From Sphingomonas sp. LHG3406-1 (GTDB taxonomy: Bacteria > Pseudomonadota > Alphaproteobacteria > Sphingomonadales > Sphingomonadaceae): a DNA stretch of 64,000 bases. The position numbers were made by a program, and so were the translations under genes. Every line of letters starts with the position of its first letter. Positions within the stretch are counted from its first letter, which is position 1. This document shows, piece after piece, positions 29,568 through 37,663 of the stretch. Under the pieces are notes generated by a model. The model was not told the origin of the DNA. It searched no databases and was given only the letters and a program-made list of their open reading frames with translations. Location of the stretch: contig NZ_CP069128.1 in assembly GCF_029637485.1 (NCBI RefSeq), positions 1,488,001-1,552,000 on the forward strand. Reading direction: 5' to 3'.

Positions 29568-31391
29568 ATGGCCACCCCCTTCGCCGACCCCCGTACGGGG
29601 CAGCTCTACTTCCGGCGCGCCATCCCCGAGCCGCTTCGGGCCGCGTTCGGCGGCATGCGTGAGCGGAAGATTACGCTTGGCACCAAGAATCCCGTGATGG
29701 CCAAGGAGCCATTCGCCAGGCTGAATGCCGAGTTCGAGCGCGATCTCGCCGAAGCCAGGCACAAGCTCGCAGAGGGTACGCTGCTCCCCACACCCGGTGC
29801 AGTCGTTCGGCGCTGGTGCGAGAGCGCACCGACAAACGGCGGGCTGTCGGGTCAGCAGCGACTGTTGCTTACCCTCATGGAACTGGATGCGGGTGTCGGC
29901 GGACGCTTCTCGGCCAACCCCAAGCAAATCTACCCGCCCGCAATCACTGGACCGGCGGTCAACACTGATTGGAATGCCGTGCTTGACGAGCCGTCTCGGT
30001 TCGCGGGCATCGTCACTGACGTCTACGGCGGCGAGGCCGAGCAGGTCGGCACCAACTGGATTCGATCTCGCTGGCACGAGTCCGGGAACGCCTGGCATCC
30101 TCACCTTCTGCAAGCCGCAGAACGGCTCCGGCGCTTCGTTCCTGAAGCTCAGCGCTTCTCCACCGAAGAGATCGCTAAGGCCCTGCTCGCCGTCCTGGAT
30201 GAGCAGCGCCCGGCCGACGAAGACTTCAACCGTGCTCGGCTGGCCAAGCGGCGCCATCGCCCCAACCGGTCACGACTTCGCCCAAACATGCGGCTCAAGC
30301 AGCTGTTTGACGAGTGGGAAGACGGCAACAAACCCCGCCCGCAAACGGCGCTGGAGTATAGGGCCTCCGTTGATGACTTCATCGACTTTGCAGGAGATAT
30401 CCCGGTATCGGCGATCGACGCCGACTTGCTTTTCGACTATCGCGACGAAGCAGCGCGGCTGCCCAGCACGATGCCCCGTGCCGATCGTGCCCTCCCTTTT
30501 CGGGCTCGCGTGGAAAAGCACGGCGGCGGTACGCCTAAGTGTTCGCCGGCAACCCTGAAGAAGCGGATCGGCGCGCTTCAAGCGCTACTCACCTACGCCT
30601 TCCAGCAGCGCTGGACGGCGAGCAACAACGGCGTGGGCATCACCATCATTGGTTACTCAAAGACAAATAAGAACCGTCGCAGCTTGGAGGACCACGAACT
30701 CACGTTGCTGTTTGCTTGTCCCCTCTTTGTCGATCCGCGGTCGTGGAACTCACCGTCCCGGATCAGCGACGTCACCATCTTCTGGCTGTTCCTGATTGCT
30801 GCGACGACCGGGGCTCGGTTGGAGGAAGTCGGGCAGGTGGCGCTCGCCGACATCCGCCGTGACGGTGACATCGTCTATCTCGACATCAGCGACTATGCGC
30901 TTCTGGAGGACGGAGAAGAGAAGAGCGTCAAGAACCCGGAGTCGAGGCGTCTCGTGCCCGTCCATGCCAACTTGGTTGCGATCGGCTTCCTCGCCTATTG
31001 CAATGCGCTTGCTGCAGCCGGGCACCGGCAGCTTTTCCCCGACCTAAAGGAGAACAAGATCGGAAAGAAGACCAAGGAAGCCAGCCAACGCATCAACCGC
31101 ATCGTGGACCGATACGTGTCCAAGGATAAGCGGCTCGTCTTCTACTCGCTCCGGCATACCTTCAAGGCCAAGGGTAACGAGGCCAATCTGACATCCAAGA
31201 CCCTCAACCAGATCTGCGGGCATGCGCTGGTCAACGTCGGCGAGCAGTATGGCTCCGAGCCTCGCATCCGGAACTTGTACAGGGAACTGCATCGCATCGA
31301 CTTCTCGTGCATCGATTGGGAGGCGATCAGGCAGGCGGTGTCCGGCTTGAAGTGGAGTGAGGTCCTGCGCCGCGGCAAGCCGGATGACTGA
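29568..31391 (+). CDS. Tyrosine-type site-specific integrase
   Basis: A large recombinase (607 residues) that would insert and excise the island. The N-terminus (GQLYFRRAIPEPLRAAFGG, TLGTKN) is the DUF6538-like DNA-binding start seen in long alphaproteobacterial integrases, and a core-binding SAM-like segment lies around residues 240-300. The catalytic domain has Arg in TGARLEEVGQ (about 416), SLRHTFK with the H and R residues (about 528) and the Tyr in VNVGEQYG (about 560). Start is uncertain (29,538 or 29,568); a GAAGAAG stretch favours 29,568. It converges with the methyltransferase gene. Confidence 0.92.
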   Translation: MATPFADPRTGQLYFRRAIPEPLRAAFGGMRERKITLGTKNPVMAKEPFARLNAEFERDLAEARHKLAEGTLLPTPGAVVRRWCESAPTNGGLSGQQRLLLTLMELDAGVGGRFSANPKQIYPPAITGPAVNTDWNAVLDEPSRFAGIVTDVYGGEAEQVGTNWIRSRWHESGNAWHPHLLQAAERLRRFVPEAQRFSTEEIAKALLAVLDEQRPADEDFNRARLAKRRHRPNRSRLRPNMRLKQLFDEWEDGNKPRPQTALEYRASVDDFIDFAGDIPVSAIDADLLFDYRDEAARLPSTMPRADRALPFRARVEKHGGGTPKCSPATLKKRIGALQALLTYAFQQRWTASNNGVGITIIGYSKTNKNRRSLEDHELTLLFACPLFVDPRSWNSPSRISDVTIFWLFLIAATTGARLEEVGQVALADIRRDGDIVYLDISDYALLEDGEEKSVKNPESRRLVPVHANLVAIGFLAYCNALAAAGHRQLFPDLKENKIGKKTKEASQRINRIVDRYVSKDKRLVFYSLRHTFKAKGNEANLTSKTLNQICGHALVNVGEQYGSEPRIRNLYRELHRIDFSCIDWEAIRQAVSGLKWSEVLRRGKPDD

Positions 31392-31397
31392 TGATTT

Positions 31398-32399
31398 TCA
31401 GTCGGTCGTCGAGCCGTCTTTGTACTCGCGGTAGAGACGGACGATCTCCGACTTCGCTAGGCTCGGGTTGCCGGCGACATTGCCGACAACACTGGCGAAA
31501 TCGAGCTGCTTCATGATCGTCTCGACCTCTCCCTTGATGAAATAGTGAGATGACGGACTCATGTTGAGGTCGTGATGCACACGCCCGGCATTGGCGCCAA
31601 CGCGCTGGATAGCGAAGTCGGCTAGCTCCGGCTTGGTAAACTTGAAGTCGGGGTGAGTGGTCTCCGTGCGCTGCAGCTCCCGCTTGTAAGGGCGGCGTTC
31701 CCAGATTTGGAAGACAGCCGGCACGTGGAATGGCTCGTACCGGAAGAGGAAAGCGTTCTCAGGCACCGGCACCTCGCAAATGCGATGGAATGCATTGTCG
31801 AGACGGTTCTCAATCGAAGCTTTCCGAACGGACGCTGGCATAATGAATGCGATGACATCCCCTGCGCGAGCGGCGCGATTGAAGAACGCAACAGCCATGC
31901 TGGCATTCTTACCGAACGGAGGGTTTCCGATGATGGCTGTTGGCCAATCGCGCGGGAGATCGACAGCGAGGAAGTCAGCACGTTGAACGTCTGGATATCT
32001 CGGATCTAGATCGTAACCAAGGCTACCCGGCGGCAGCAGACTGAAGAACGCCCCGGTCCCAGCGCTTGGTTCGACCATGCGAAAGTGACGCGGATCGAAG
32101 TGCTCGCGGAAGACCTCATAAAACTCCCGAGCGACGTGCGGAGCCGTGTAGTACTGGTCAAGCTCAATTGCGGGCCGGCAATCATCGTCCGCCGCCACTC
32201 CAAGAGACGGGCCGATGACGGAGACCACTTCATCAAGCAGCTGTGAAGCATTTGGCGCGTCTTCAGCTCGCCTGTAATAATCGAACGACAACTGCTTGGC
32301 TTGGCAAGCATCGGGGCGACTGGCGGTTGCAGCTTTTGATCTGCTGCGCCCGAGCGGAGGATTAAAGGGCTTCATGGATCGTCTTGAAGGACGGCCCAT
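31398..32399 (-). CDS. Class I SAM-dependent (adenine-type) methyltransferase
   Basis: A 333-residue protein with SAM-binding motif I VEPSAGTGAFF and catalytic motif IV GNPPFGKN, the NPPF form used by N6-adenine methyltransferases. A preceding DQYYTAPHVAREFYEVF helix is typical of DNA methylases. No target recognition domain is obvious and no restriction endonuclease is adjacent, so it looks like an orphan or phage-type enzyme. ATG 32399 lacks a clear ribosome site; ATG 32375 is an alternative. It is divergent from the XRE-like gene 36 bases away, so they likely share control. Confidence 0.82.
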   Translation of the reverse strand: MGRPSRRSMKPFNPPLGRSRSKAATASRPDACQAKQLSFDYYRRAEDAPNASQLLDEVVSVIGPSLGVAADDDCRPAIELDQYYTAPHVAREFYEVFREHFDPRHFRMVEPSAGTGAFFSLLPPGSLGYDLDPRYPDVQRADFLAVDLPRDWPTAIIGNPPFGKNASMAVAFFNRAARAGDVIAFIMPASVRKASIENRLDNAFHRICEVPVPENAFLFRYEPFHVPAVFQIWERRPYKRELQRTETTHPDFKFTKPELADFAIQRVGANAGRVHHDLNMSPSSHYFIKGEVETIMKQLDFASVVGNVAGNPSLAKSEIVRLYREYKDGSTTD

Positions 32400-32435
32400 T
32401 CCACGATATGCAACAACCCGACAATTTAGTTGAGA

Positions 32436-32957
32436 ATGGGTCCGATGCCTTCACGTCGACCGTGCCCGCCCCTTCGCTACGCAGCCTTCAGGTCCGACTT
32501 GGGGTCAGTGCTGAGGGCTCGACGGAAGGCTGATCAGATTAAGCAGCAGACACTCGCGGACGCGATCGGCATCCAGCGTTCAAGTCTCTCCGCCATCGAA
32601 AACGGCAGAGCATGGCCCCTGCCAGACACGCTGGAAGGACTGATGCGCGAACTTGACCTCGACTGGTCAATGGTACTCAAGAAAGGAGCGACAAAGCCGC
32701 CTGATCAAGAAGTCGGAGGCACCGACGATGCTGATAGGCGACTGGATCTCGGGCGTGCACTTCGGTCCGGCCGTCTTCAGGAGGGCAGTAGCCTTCGGCA
32801 GGTTGCCGAGCGATGCGGTTCGTCCGCAGCGCAGCTGTCGAGACTAGAGCGGGGCCAGGCAACGCGGAGTCGCGTGTACGCGAAACATCCGAAGGACGGT
32901 TCGTTTGAAGGGTTCAAGGATCCGGAACTCGATCGCTTGCACCTGCTAGGGGAGTAA
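32436..32957 (+). CDS. XRE-like regulator with two helix-turn-helix segments
   Basis: A 173-residue putative DNA-binding protein. The first HTH (LGSVLRARRKADQIKQQTLADAIGIQRSSLSAIENGR) is a clear XRE/Cro type. A second, separated by a short polar linker, reads GSSLRQVAERCGSSAAQLSRLERGQ and is also XRE-like. The C-terminal tail is charged. Location beside a divergent methyltransferase recalls control proteins of modification systems, but that is inference. ATG 32436 is assumed; ATG 32445 is possible. Confidence 0.75.
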   Translation: MGPMPSRRPCPPLRYAAFRSDLGSVLRARRKADQIKQQTLADAIGIQRSSLSAIENGRAWPLPDTLEGLMRELDLDWSMVLKKGATKPPDQEVGGTDDADRRLDLGRALRSGRLQEGSSLRQVAERCGSSAAQLSRLERGQATRSRVYAKHPKDGSFEGFKDPELDRLHLLGE

Positions 32958-33363
32958 GCGATGGTCGCGCCGGGTGTGTTGAGGCCGTTTGCCCTTCCAC
33001 TGAGACGCAAAAGCACAGGAGGCGGGCTGACCTCCTAGCGGCATCAAGCCAGCCGGCCATGCGCGAAGCGCACACGCGTCAAACGTCCGCATAGACCCAC
33101 TCTCAGACATTCACGGAAGAATTGCAGCGGCCGGACAGCGGACGTTGGTTTGTTCATCGATTTCCATCTCGGCATCGATGTCGGAGATGTTCTAGCCTTG
33201 GCTGAAGCGATTGACATTCAAGCAGGACGGCGGGCCGGTTGCCGGTCCACCGTCACCCCGCTTCAACGTCGGCATGTGCCGGGTTCAAAGCAGCCTGTCG
33301 GGATCCCGATCGCGAGCATTTTGCGACCTGCAAAAGCCACCGCAGATTTGCGGTAGTCGAGGA
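32958..33363. other. Gene-free stretch between XRE-like gene and mscL
   Basis: About 400 bases with several short open frames but none with recognisable protein character or ribosome site. The only structure seen is a small hairpin at the right end, downstream of the leftward mscL gene. Confidence 0.55.
33332..33354 (-). terminator. Possible terminator of mscL
   Basis: On the minus strand ACCGCA pairs with TGCGGT across a 4-base loop, followed by GGCTTTTG. It lies 10 bases beyond the mscL stop. The stem is only six pairs, so confidence is modest. Confidence 0.4.
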
Positions 33364-33786
33364 TCAAGGCCGACGACGGAGCTCATCGCGGATTTCTGCA
33401 AGTAGATCTACTTCGGTCGGACCTGCGACCTCATCTACCCGCTTCATTACTTTGTTGGCCGAGCGGACAAGCATGAAGATGATAAAGGCGAGAATTAAGA
33501 AGTTGATCAGAACCGTGATAAACTGACCCCATCCCAGCACGGCTACGCCGGCCGCTTTCAAATCTGTGTAGCTGCTTGCATTGCCCTTGAAGCCTTCCGG
33601 AATAGGTCCGAGCACGGCGAAGTAGTTAGCGAAATCGAGGCCGCCGAAGACTGACCCTACCAAGGGCATTATGATGTCGTCCGTCAGGCTGGCAACGATG
33701 GTTGCGAAGGCCGCACCGATGATCACGGCGACAGCCAGATCGAGCACATTGCCCTTTGCGATGAAGGTCTTGAACTCTGAAAACAT
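33364..33786 (-). CDS. mscL: Large-conductance mechanosensitive channel MscL
   Basis: Inner-membrane channel that opens under high membrane tension and releases solutes during hypo-osmotic shock. The 140-residue protein is of normal length, with the N-terminal amphipathic segment FKTFIAKGNVLDLAVAVIIGAAF, pore helix, periplasmic loop, TM2 (FITVLINFLILAFIIFMLV) and the cytosolic C-terminal helix with EVDLLAEIRDELR. An AGGAGGAACG ribosome site precedes ATG 33786. Its presence on an island is notable because it is often a core gene. Confidence 0.95.
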   Translation of the reverse strand: MFSEFKTFIAKGNVLDLAVAVIIGAAFATIVASLTDDIIMPLVGSVFGGLDFANYFAVLGPIPEGFKGNASSYTDLKAAGVAVLGWGQFITVLINFLILAFIIFMLVRSANKVMKRVDEVAGPTEVDLLAEIRDELRRRP

Positions 33787-33859
33787 GTCGTTCCTCCTGA
33801 CGTGAAATCACGAGACCGATATCTTTCGGTGTTTCGTGCCGTTTCTCGGGTGCGATCGA

Positions 33860-34345
33860 TCAAGTCTCAAGGATGCTCTTCAATTGACCTATTCGCTCAC
33901 AAAGGGCGCGCATTTGCGCATTCATGTCACCCAGCTGATCGAGGGTAAACGCGGTCCGTGACGCTGGGAGAGAGGTGATGCCGCCATCCGAGGCATAGGC
34001 CACCCATGTTCCCTCTGCGGCTCTTTCCACTCCGACAAAGTGATGGAAGATCAGGTTGCGGGTCCGGGAGAACTGTTCTGCCAAATTGCCAATTTCAGCC
34101 ACCTCGCGAGCTGCTGTTGGATTACGCCGCGACTTGAGACTGACGAGGGCGCGCCACTCTGCCAAGCGCTCGTTGAAAGAGCCTCGAACTCGCGCGGTTG
34201 TCATTCCGCTGTCTCCATCGGAAAGACGCAGCCTCTTGATGTCGTCGATGACGGCGCGCTCCAGCATGCTCCAACTCAGCAGGAGGTAGCCGAGCGCTGT
34301 CATGAGAGTGTCGACATCGGAATAGCCATCGATCACCTTGTTCAC
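33860..34345 (-). CDS. Hypothetical protein, about 161 aa
   Basis: A soluble, mostly helical protein. GTG 34345 is preferred because AAAGGATCAGGGTGC precedes it; ATG 34369 is the alternative. LLLSWSMLERAVIDDIKRLR, EIGNLAEQFSRTRNLIFHHFVGVE and a C-terminal helical MNAQMRALCERIGQLKSIL are the main features. The conserved-looking RNxxxHH stretch recalls HEPN-like helical proteins, but this is weak. No neighbour suggests a role. Confidence 0.55.
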   Translation of the reverse strand: MNKVIDGYSDVDTLMTALGYLLLSWSMLERAVIDDIKRLRLSDGDSGMTTARVRGSFNERLAEWRALVSLKSRRNPTAAREVAEIGNLAEQFSRTRNLIFHHFVGVERAAEGTWVAYASDGGITSLPASRTAFTLDQLGDMNAQMRALCERIGQLKSILET

Positions 34346-34492
34346 GCACCCTGATCCTTTGACAGGCATCGACCGAATACATCAGCCTAAAGGAGAGATC
34401 AGCCCTCCTTCGTCTGAGCGGGTCGCGCCGCCGTCGCTGCCGTTGACTTTAATCTATGTCAGGCGTTCAATCACCGCACAAGGAGACCAATC

Positions 34493-34692
34493 ATGGCCGT
34501 AGCCAAGACTCTTGAAATTTTTCGAGCTCCACGGAAAGCATCGAGGCAGCTGTAAGCGAGGGCAGCGCCAAGGCTGGCGAGACCATTCACGACATCCAAG
34601 AGGCGTGGGTGTAGAGCACCAAGGCGCTGGTACGCGACATGAAGGTTGTCGAATGGCGAGTGACCCTGAAGGTGACCTTCATCGTCAAGTAG
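34493..34692 (+). pseudogene. Dodecin gene with frameshift and nonsense mutation
   Basis: AGGAGA precedes ATG 34493, and the frame begins MAVAKTLEI as in dodecins, small dodecameric flavin-binding proteins. Two extra T bases in the TTTTT run near 34,518 shift the frame. Thereafter the other frame reads SSTESIEAAVSEGSAKAGET, DIQEAWV, an in-frame TAG at 34,612, then STKALVRDMKVVEWRVTLKV and TFIVK before the final stop. Undoing the 2-base insertion and reading the TAG as Gln would restore a 66-residue dodecin. Confidence 0.85.
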
Positions 34693-34774
34693 CAGCTGCT
34701 GCCACCCGCCTGTTGCACTCACCAGCCAATGCTGGGGCAGGCATTTGCCCAAATGCCCACGAGGAGAGACTTAA

Positions 34775-35368
34775 ATGGACGTCAATCAGATGCTGCAGCA
34801 GACTGGTGCTGTGGAGGCACTATCGCGTGAACTGGGCGTCGACGCTTCAACGGCTCAGGCAGGAGCGGCCGCACTCTTGCCTTCAATCCTATCCGGATTC
34901 CAGAATCCTGTCGCAGCAAGCGCTCCTCCGGCTGCCTCCCAAGCGCTCTCTGCCTCGAGTGGGTTAGGTGGGCTGCTCGGGATGATTGGCGGATTGGGTG
35001 GCGGCGCGCTCCTCGACAACGTTACTTCTTCAGGACCCACCGAAGTCAACAAGGGCAATGAGATTCTTGGACAGCTGTTCGGATCAAAGGACGGAAGTCG
35101 TGCGGTAGCCGCAAGCGCTGCGGCTCAGTCAGGCGTCGAGCCGTCTCTGTTGAAAAAGATGCTTCCAATCCTCGCAATGGTCGCTGCCGGCTATTTGATG
35201 AAGCAAGCAAGCCAAGGAGGTGGAATTGGAGGAGCATTGGGGAGTGTTTTCGGAGGGCAATCGAGTGCCGCTGGAACGGAAGGATCTTCGCAGCAAACAC
35301 AGGGCAGCGGGTCGGCCGACATTCTTGGCGATCTGATTGGCGCCGCCGGCAAATTCCTGGGACGGTAG
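34775..35368 (+). CDS. DUF937 domain-containing (YidB-like) protein
   Basis: A 197-residue protein of the DUF937 family. The N-terminal helical part (MDVNQMLQQTGAVEALSRELGVDASTA, AAALLPSILSGF) is followed by glycine-rich linkers, a second helical region with PSLLKKMLPILAMVAAGYLMKQ, another Gly/Ser-rich stretch and a C-terminal DILGDLIGAAGKFLGR. Low-complexity linkers explain its length. GAGGAGAGAC precedes the ATG. The function is unknown; the DUF3597 gene follows by 24 bases in the same direction. Confidence 0.87.
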   Translation: MDVNQMLQQTGAVEALSRELGVDASTAQAGAAALLPSILSGFQNPVAASAPPAASQALSASSGLGGLLGMIGGLGGGALLDNVTSSGPTEVNKGNEILGQLFGSKDGSRAVAASAAAQSGVEPSLLKKMLPILAMVAAGYLMKQASQGGGIGGALGSVFGGQSSAAGTEGSSQQTQGSGSADILGDLIGAAGKFLGR

Positions 35369-35392
35369 TCAAGCAATTAGGAGACGCATGCG

Positions 35393-35809
35393 ATGAGCAT
35401 TTTCGGCAAAATCAAAGACGCCATTTTCGGCAAGAAAGCCGTACCGGCTCCGGTCCCGACTGGCAGCGGAACAGTTCAGCCGTCTCCGGGAGCTGACTCG
35501 CCGACATCATCTCCCATGGGTCAGGCCAACCAACCTCAAGCGCAAAGCCAGGTTGACGTTGAGCAGGTCCTTACCAGCCTAGTTTCGTCGAAAGGTAATC
35601 CAGATCTGAATTGGCGGACGTCGATCGTAGACTTGTTGAAGCTGCTCGACATGGATTCAAGCCTTGGAAACCGGAAGGAACTCGCAGCCGAGCTCGGGTA
35701 CAAGGGAGAGAAGGACGGCAGCGCAGAGATGAACCTGTGGCTTCACAAGGAAGTGATGCGGCAGTTGGCCGCTCATGGCGGGAAGGTACCCGCCAATCTC
35801 ACTGACTAA
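35393..35809 (+). CDS. DUF3597 domain-containing protein
   Basis: A 138-residue protein. The start MSIFGKIKDAIFGKKA is characteristic and is followed by a Pro/Ser/Gln-rich linker (about residues 18-52) and a C-terminal domain: VDVEQVLTSLVSSKGNPDLNWRTSIVDLLKLLDMDSSL, then AAELGYKGEKDGSAEMNLWLHKEVMRQL. The fold resembles a small LysM-free helical domain, with no known activity. AGGAGACGC precedes ATG 35393. It sits between the DUF937 and PilZ genes in a run of co-directional stress-type genes. Confidence 0.87.
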   Translation: MSIFGKIKDAIFGKKAVPAPVPTGSGTVQPSPGADSPTSSPMGQANQPQAQSQVDVEQVLTSLVSSKGNPDLNWRTSIVDLLKLLDMDSSLGNRKELAAELGYKGEKDGSAEMNLWLHKEVMRQLAAHGGKVPANLTD

Positions 35810-35826
35810 TCAGCGGCGTCGGCACG

Positions 35827-36084
35827 GTGACAGAAGAGGAGAACGCGACCGATTGGGTGAAGCGAGCAGATCGCGACCCGGTATCAGTCGCTGCCTCTCT
35901 GGTACTCGAAGACCGGAGGTTGCCAGTTCTGATCACAAACATTTCGGAAGATGGCTGCCGAATCACGTGTGAGGAGACTTTGCCAATTGGATCCCATGTC
36001 ACGATCAGGGTGAATCTGGTAAACATTGCTGCAACTATTAGGTGGTCCCTTGCCGGCAGCGCCGGCCTACGTTTCGCTAAGTGA
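35827..36084 (+). CDS. PilZ domain-containing protein
   Basis: An 85-residue single-domain protein from GTG 35827. The segment RDPVSVAASLVLEDRRLPVLITNISEDGCRI aligns with the PilZ pattern (RxxxR ... DxSxxG), and the barrel continues to AATIRWSLAGSAGLRF. The first Arg motif is imperfect (KRADRDPV), so c-di-GMP binding is uncertain. It ends the DUF937-DUF3597 series with an 18-base gap, so co-transcription is likely. Confidence 0.78.
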   Translation: MTEEENATDWVKRADRDPVSVAASLVLEDRRLPVLITNISEDGCRITCEETLPIGSHVTIRVNLVNIAATIRWSLAGSAGLRFAK

Positions 36085-36282
36085 AGGATATTCAGCACTT
36101 GTTGACATACACGATGGTCTAGCTGGAAACGGCTTCGTTGAGTCGAATGCGACAAAACACCAAGCGCAGCGGTCCGCTTACACGATGAAGCATTCGACAA
36201 CGGCCGGACCGGCATCCACCATCAGCAGACGTGAAGTGAAGATCGCATGACCGCCCCAAGCCAAATGGCCACTGAAGCTGAT

Positions 36283-36906
36283 CTAGCAGCCGCTTGAGAT
36301 ATAGGCGCTGAAGGATCCCACTCCGACCGTGGTAAGGGCTTTGAGTTGCTCTCGAGAAGCGCCGGCGCGAGCCTGCAATGAAATGCCCTGCACCAACGCG
36401 AACAAGAAGCTTGTAAGCCCATCACTGTCAGCGTTGGCCGGCAGGTCACCTTCTTGTCGTGCCTTATCAAAGCGTTCGACAAGCTTGGTGCGGACTACCT
36501 TGCCGCGCCGCTGAACATCGTCACGCACACCCTGAGTATCCTCGCCGCACGACGTGGACGCAATCACACCCATGCAGCCACGCGACTCGCCTTCGCCAGC
36601 GGCGGTCTCGTACGCACCCCGCAAGAGTCGCTCGGCAACCTGGGCTGCGGTTGGCTGCTCGATCGCCTGTTCGATGTAGCGCAGCTTATCGCGCTGGTAG
36701 AGGTCGAGCGCTTCGTGGAACAGCGCCTCCTTGTTGCCGAACGCGGCATACAGGCTCGGCCGCGTGATCCCCATTGCAGCTGTGAGGTCGCTCAAGGACG
36801 TCGCATCATAACCCTTGCTCCAGAAAACTTGGAGAGCGGCCGCCAGTGCCTTGTCCGTGCAGAACTCCCGTGGGCGGCCACGCGCCTGTGGCACCGACGC
36901 GCTCAT
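36283..36906 (-). CDS. TetR/AcrR family transcriptional regulator (downstream copy)
   Basis: A 207-residue repressor-type protein. The N-terminal HTH (about residues 12-57) is in RGRPREFCTDKALAAALQVF and YDATSLSDLTAAMGITRPSLYAAFGNKEALF; the ligand domain includes ESRGCMGVIASTSCGED. The ATG overlaps the stop of the upstream tetR gene by four bases (ATGA), so the two are co-translated. With the neighbouring efflux operon it may sense a pump substrate. Confidence 0.9.
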   Translation of the reverse strand: MSASVPQARGRPREFCTDKALAAALQVFWSKGYDATSLSDLTAAMGITRPSLYAAFGNKEALFHEALDLYQRDKLRYIEQAIEQPTAAQVAERLLRGAYETAAGEGESRGCMGVIASTSCGEDTQGVRDDVQRRGKVVRTKLVERFDKARQEGDLPANADSDGLTSFLFALVQGISLQARAGASREQLKALTTVGVGSFSAYISSGC

Positions 36907-37511
36907 AGCTGCGGCTCCAGCACTGCCAGGGACATGCGATCTGCCGGCGTCACGTCAGGTGACAGGGCAATCCTCAACATAGCCGAAAGCCTGAGCTCGA
37001 AAGTGTCGTCTTCGCAGCCGCCGCAGTCGTCAACCCGCAGGATGGTGCGCACGATCGTTGTACCCATGAGCACCGATAACGCCATCGCCGCCCTCCGATC
37101 CGCCTGCGCGCCGGTCAACACATTGGCGAACGGCTCAAGCACCTCAGTCTTGAAAGTCGACTGTACGATGACCGACGCCGTTGGCGAGGTGGCTGAGCGA
37201 AGCATGATCAGCAGGCGCTCGATATGATCGGCATCCTTGGAATCGTCGGTGACGAGCATGGAAGCCAAGTGGCTCGGCAGGTCATCAGCCCCGGCAAGCT
37301 CCTCCCAACGATTGTCGTCGGTCGCTAAAGCTGCCTGGAACAATTGCTCTTTCGAGCCGAAGTACCGACCGATCAGCGCGACATCGACCCCTGCAGCACC
37401 CGCAATCTCACGCAGGCTGACGGCGTCGTAGCTCTCCTGCACGAAGCACTTGCGCGCGCAGTCGAGGAGGCGTTCGCGGGTGGCGGCAGCGTTGCGGGTG
37501 GTGGGTGGCAT
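36903..37511 (-). CDS. TetR family transcriptional regulator, divergent from RND operon
   Basis: A 202-residue protein with HTH region RERLLDCARKCFVQESYDAVSLREIAGAAGVDVALIGRYFGSKEQLFQAAL near the N-terminus and a helical effector domain. ATG 37511 is preferred over upstream frames because the protein then starts MPPTTRNAAATRERLL as the family does. It is transcribed away from the RND pump operon with 152 bases between, which holds palindromes likely to be its operator. A second tetR overlaps its end. Confidence 0.9.
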   Translation of the reverse strand: MPPTTRNAAATRERLLDCARKCFVQESYDAVSLREIAGAAGVDVALIGRYFGSKEQLFQAALATDDNRWEELAGADDLPSHLASMLVTDDSKDADHIERLLIMLRSATSPTASVIVQSTFKTEVLEPFANVLTGAQADRRAAMALSVLMGTTIVRTILRVDDCGGCEDDTFELRLSAMLRIALSPDVTPADRMSLAVLEPQL

Positions 37512-37552
37512 TGCTTCTCCAGAGGCTGTCCATCGCGGCAACACAAGCCGAA

Positions 37553-37592
37553 TGTCAACAGCTATTGACTTTGTAAGTCTACAAGTGTTGAC
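37553..37592. promoter_or_regulatory. Probable TetR operator between tetR and RND pump genes
   Basis: Nested inverted repeats: GTCAACA (37,553-37,559) against TGTTGAC (37,586-37,592), and within them GACTT-TGT-AAGTC (37,567-37,579) with almost the same centre. A further palindrome TTGTA-agtc-TACAA overlaps at 37,571-37,584. TTGAC elements of -35 type lie on both strands, so a repressor bound here could block both directions. Confidence 0.6.
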
Positions 37593-37663
37593 GGCGCGTG
37601 AATGCCGATGTGAGTCGGATCTGTCGACCGCTTTGGGTATCAAGTTCTCGGAAAGTCAGTTCG

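Noticed and set aside
34512..34967. 151-codon frame across the dodecin relic and DUF937 gene
   Set aside because: Out of frame with both; the dodecin and DUF937 readings have ribosome sites and family motifs.
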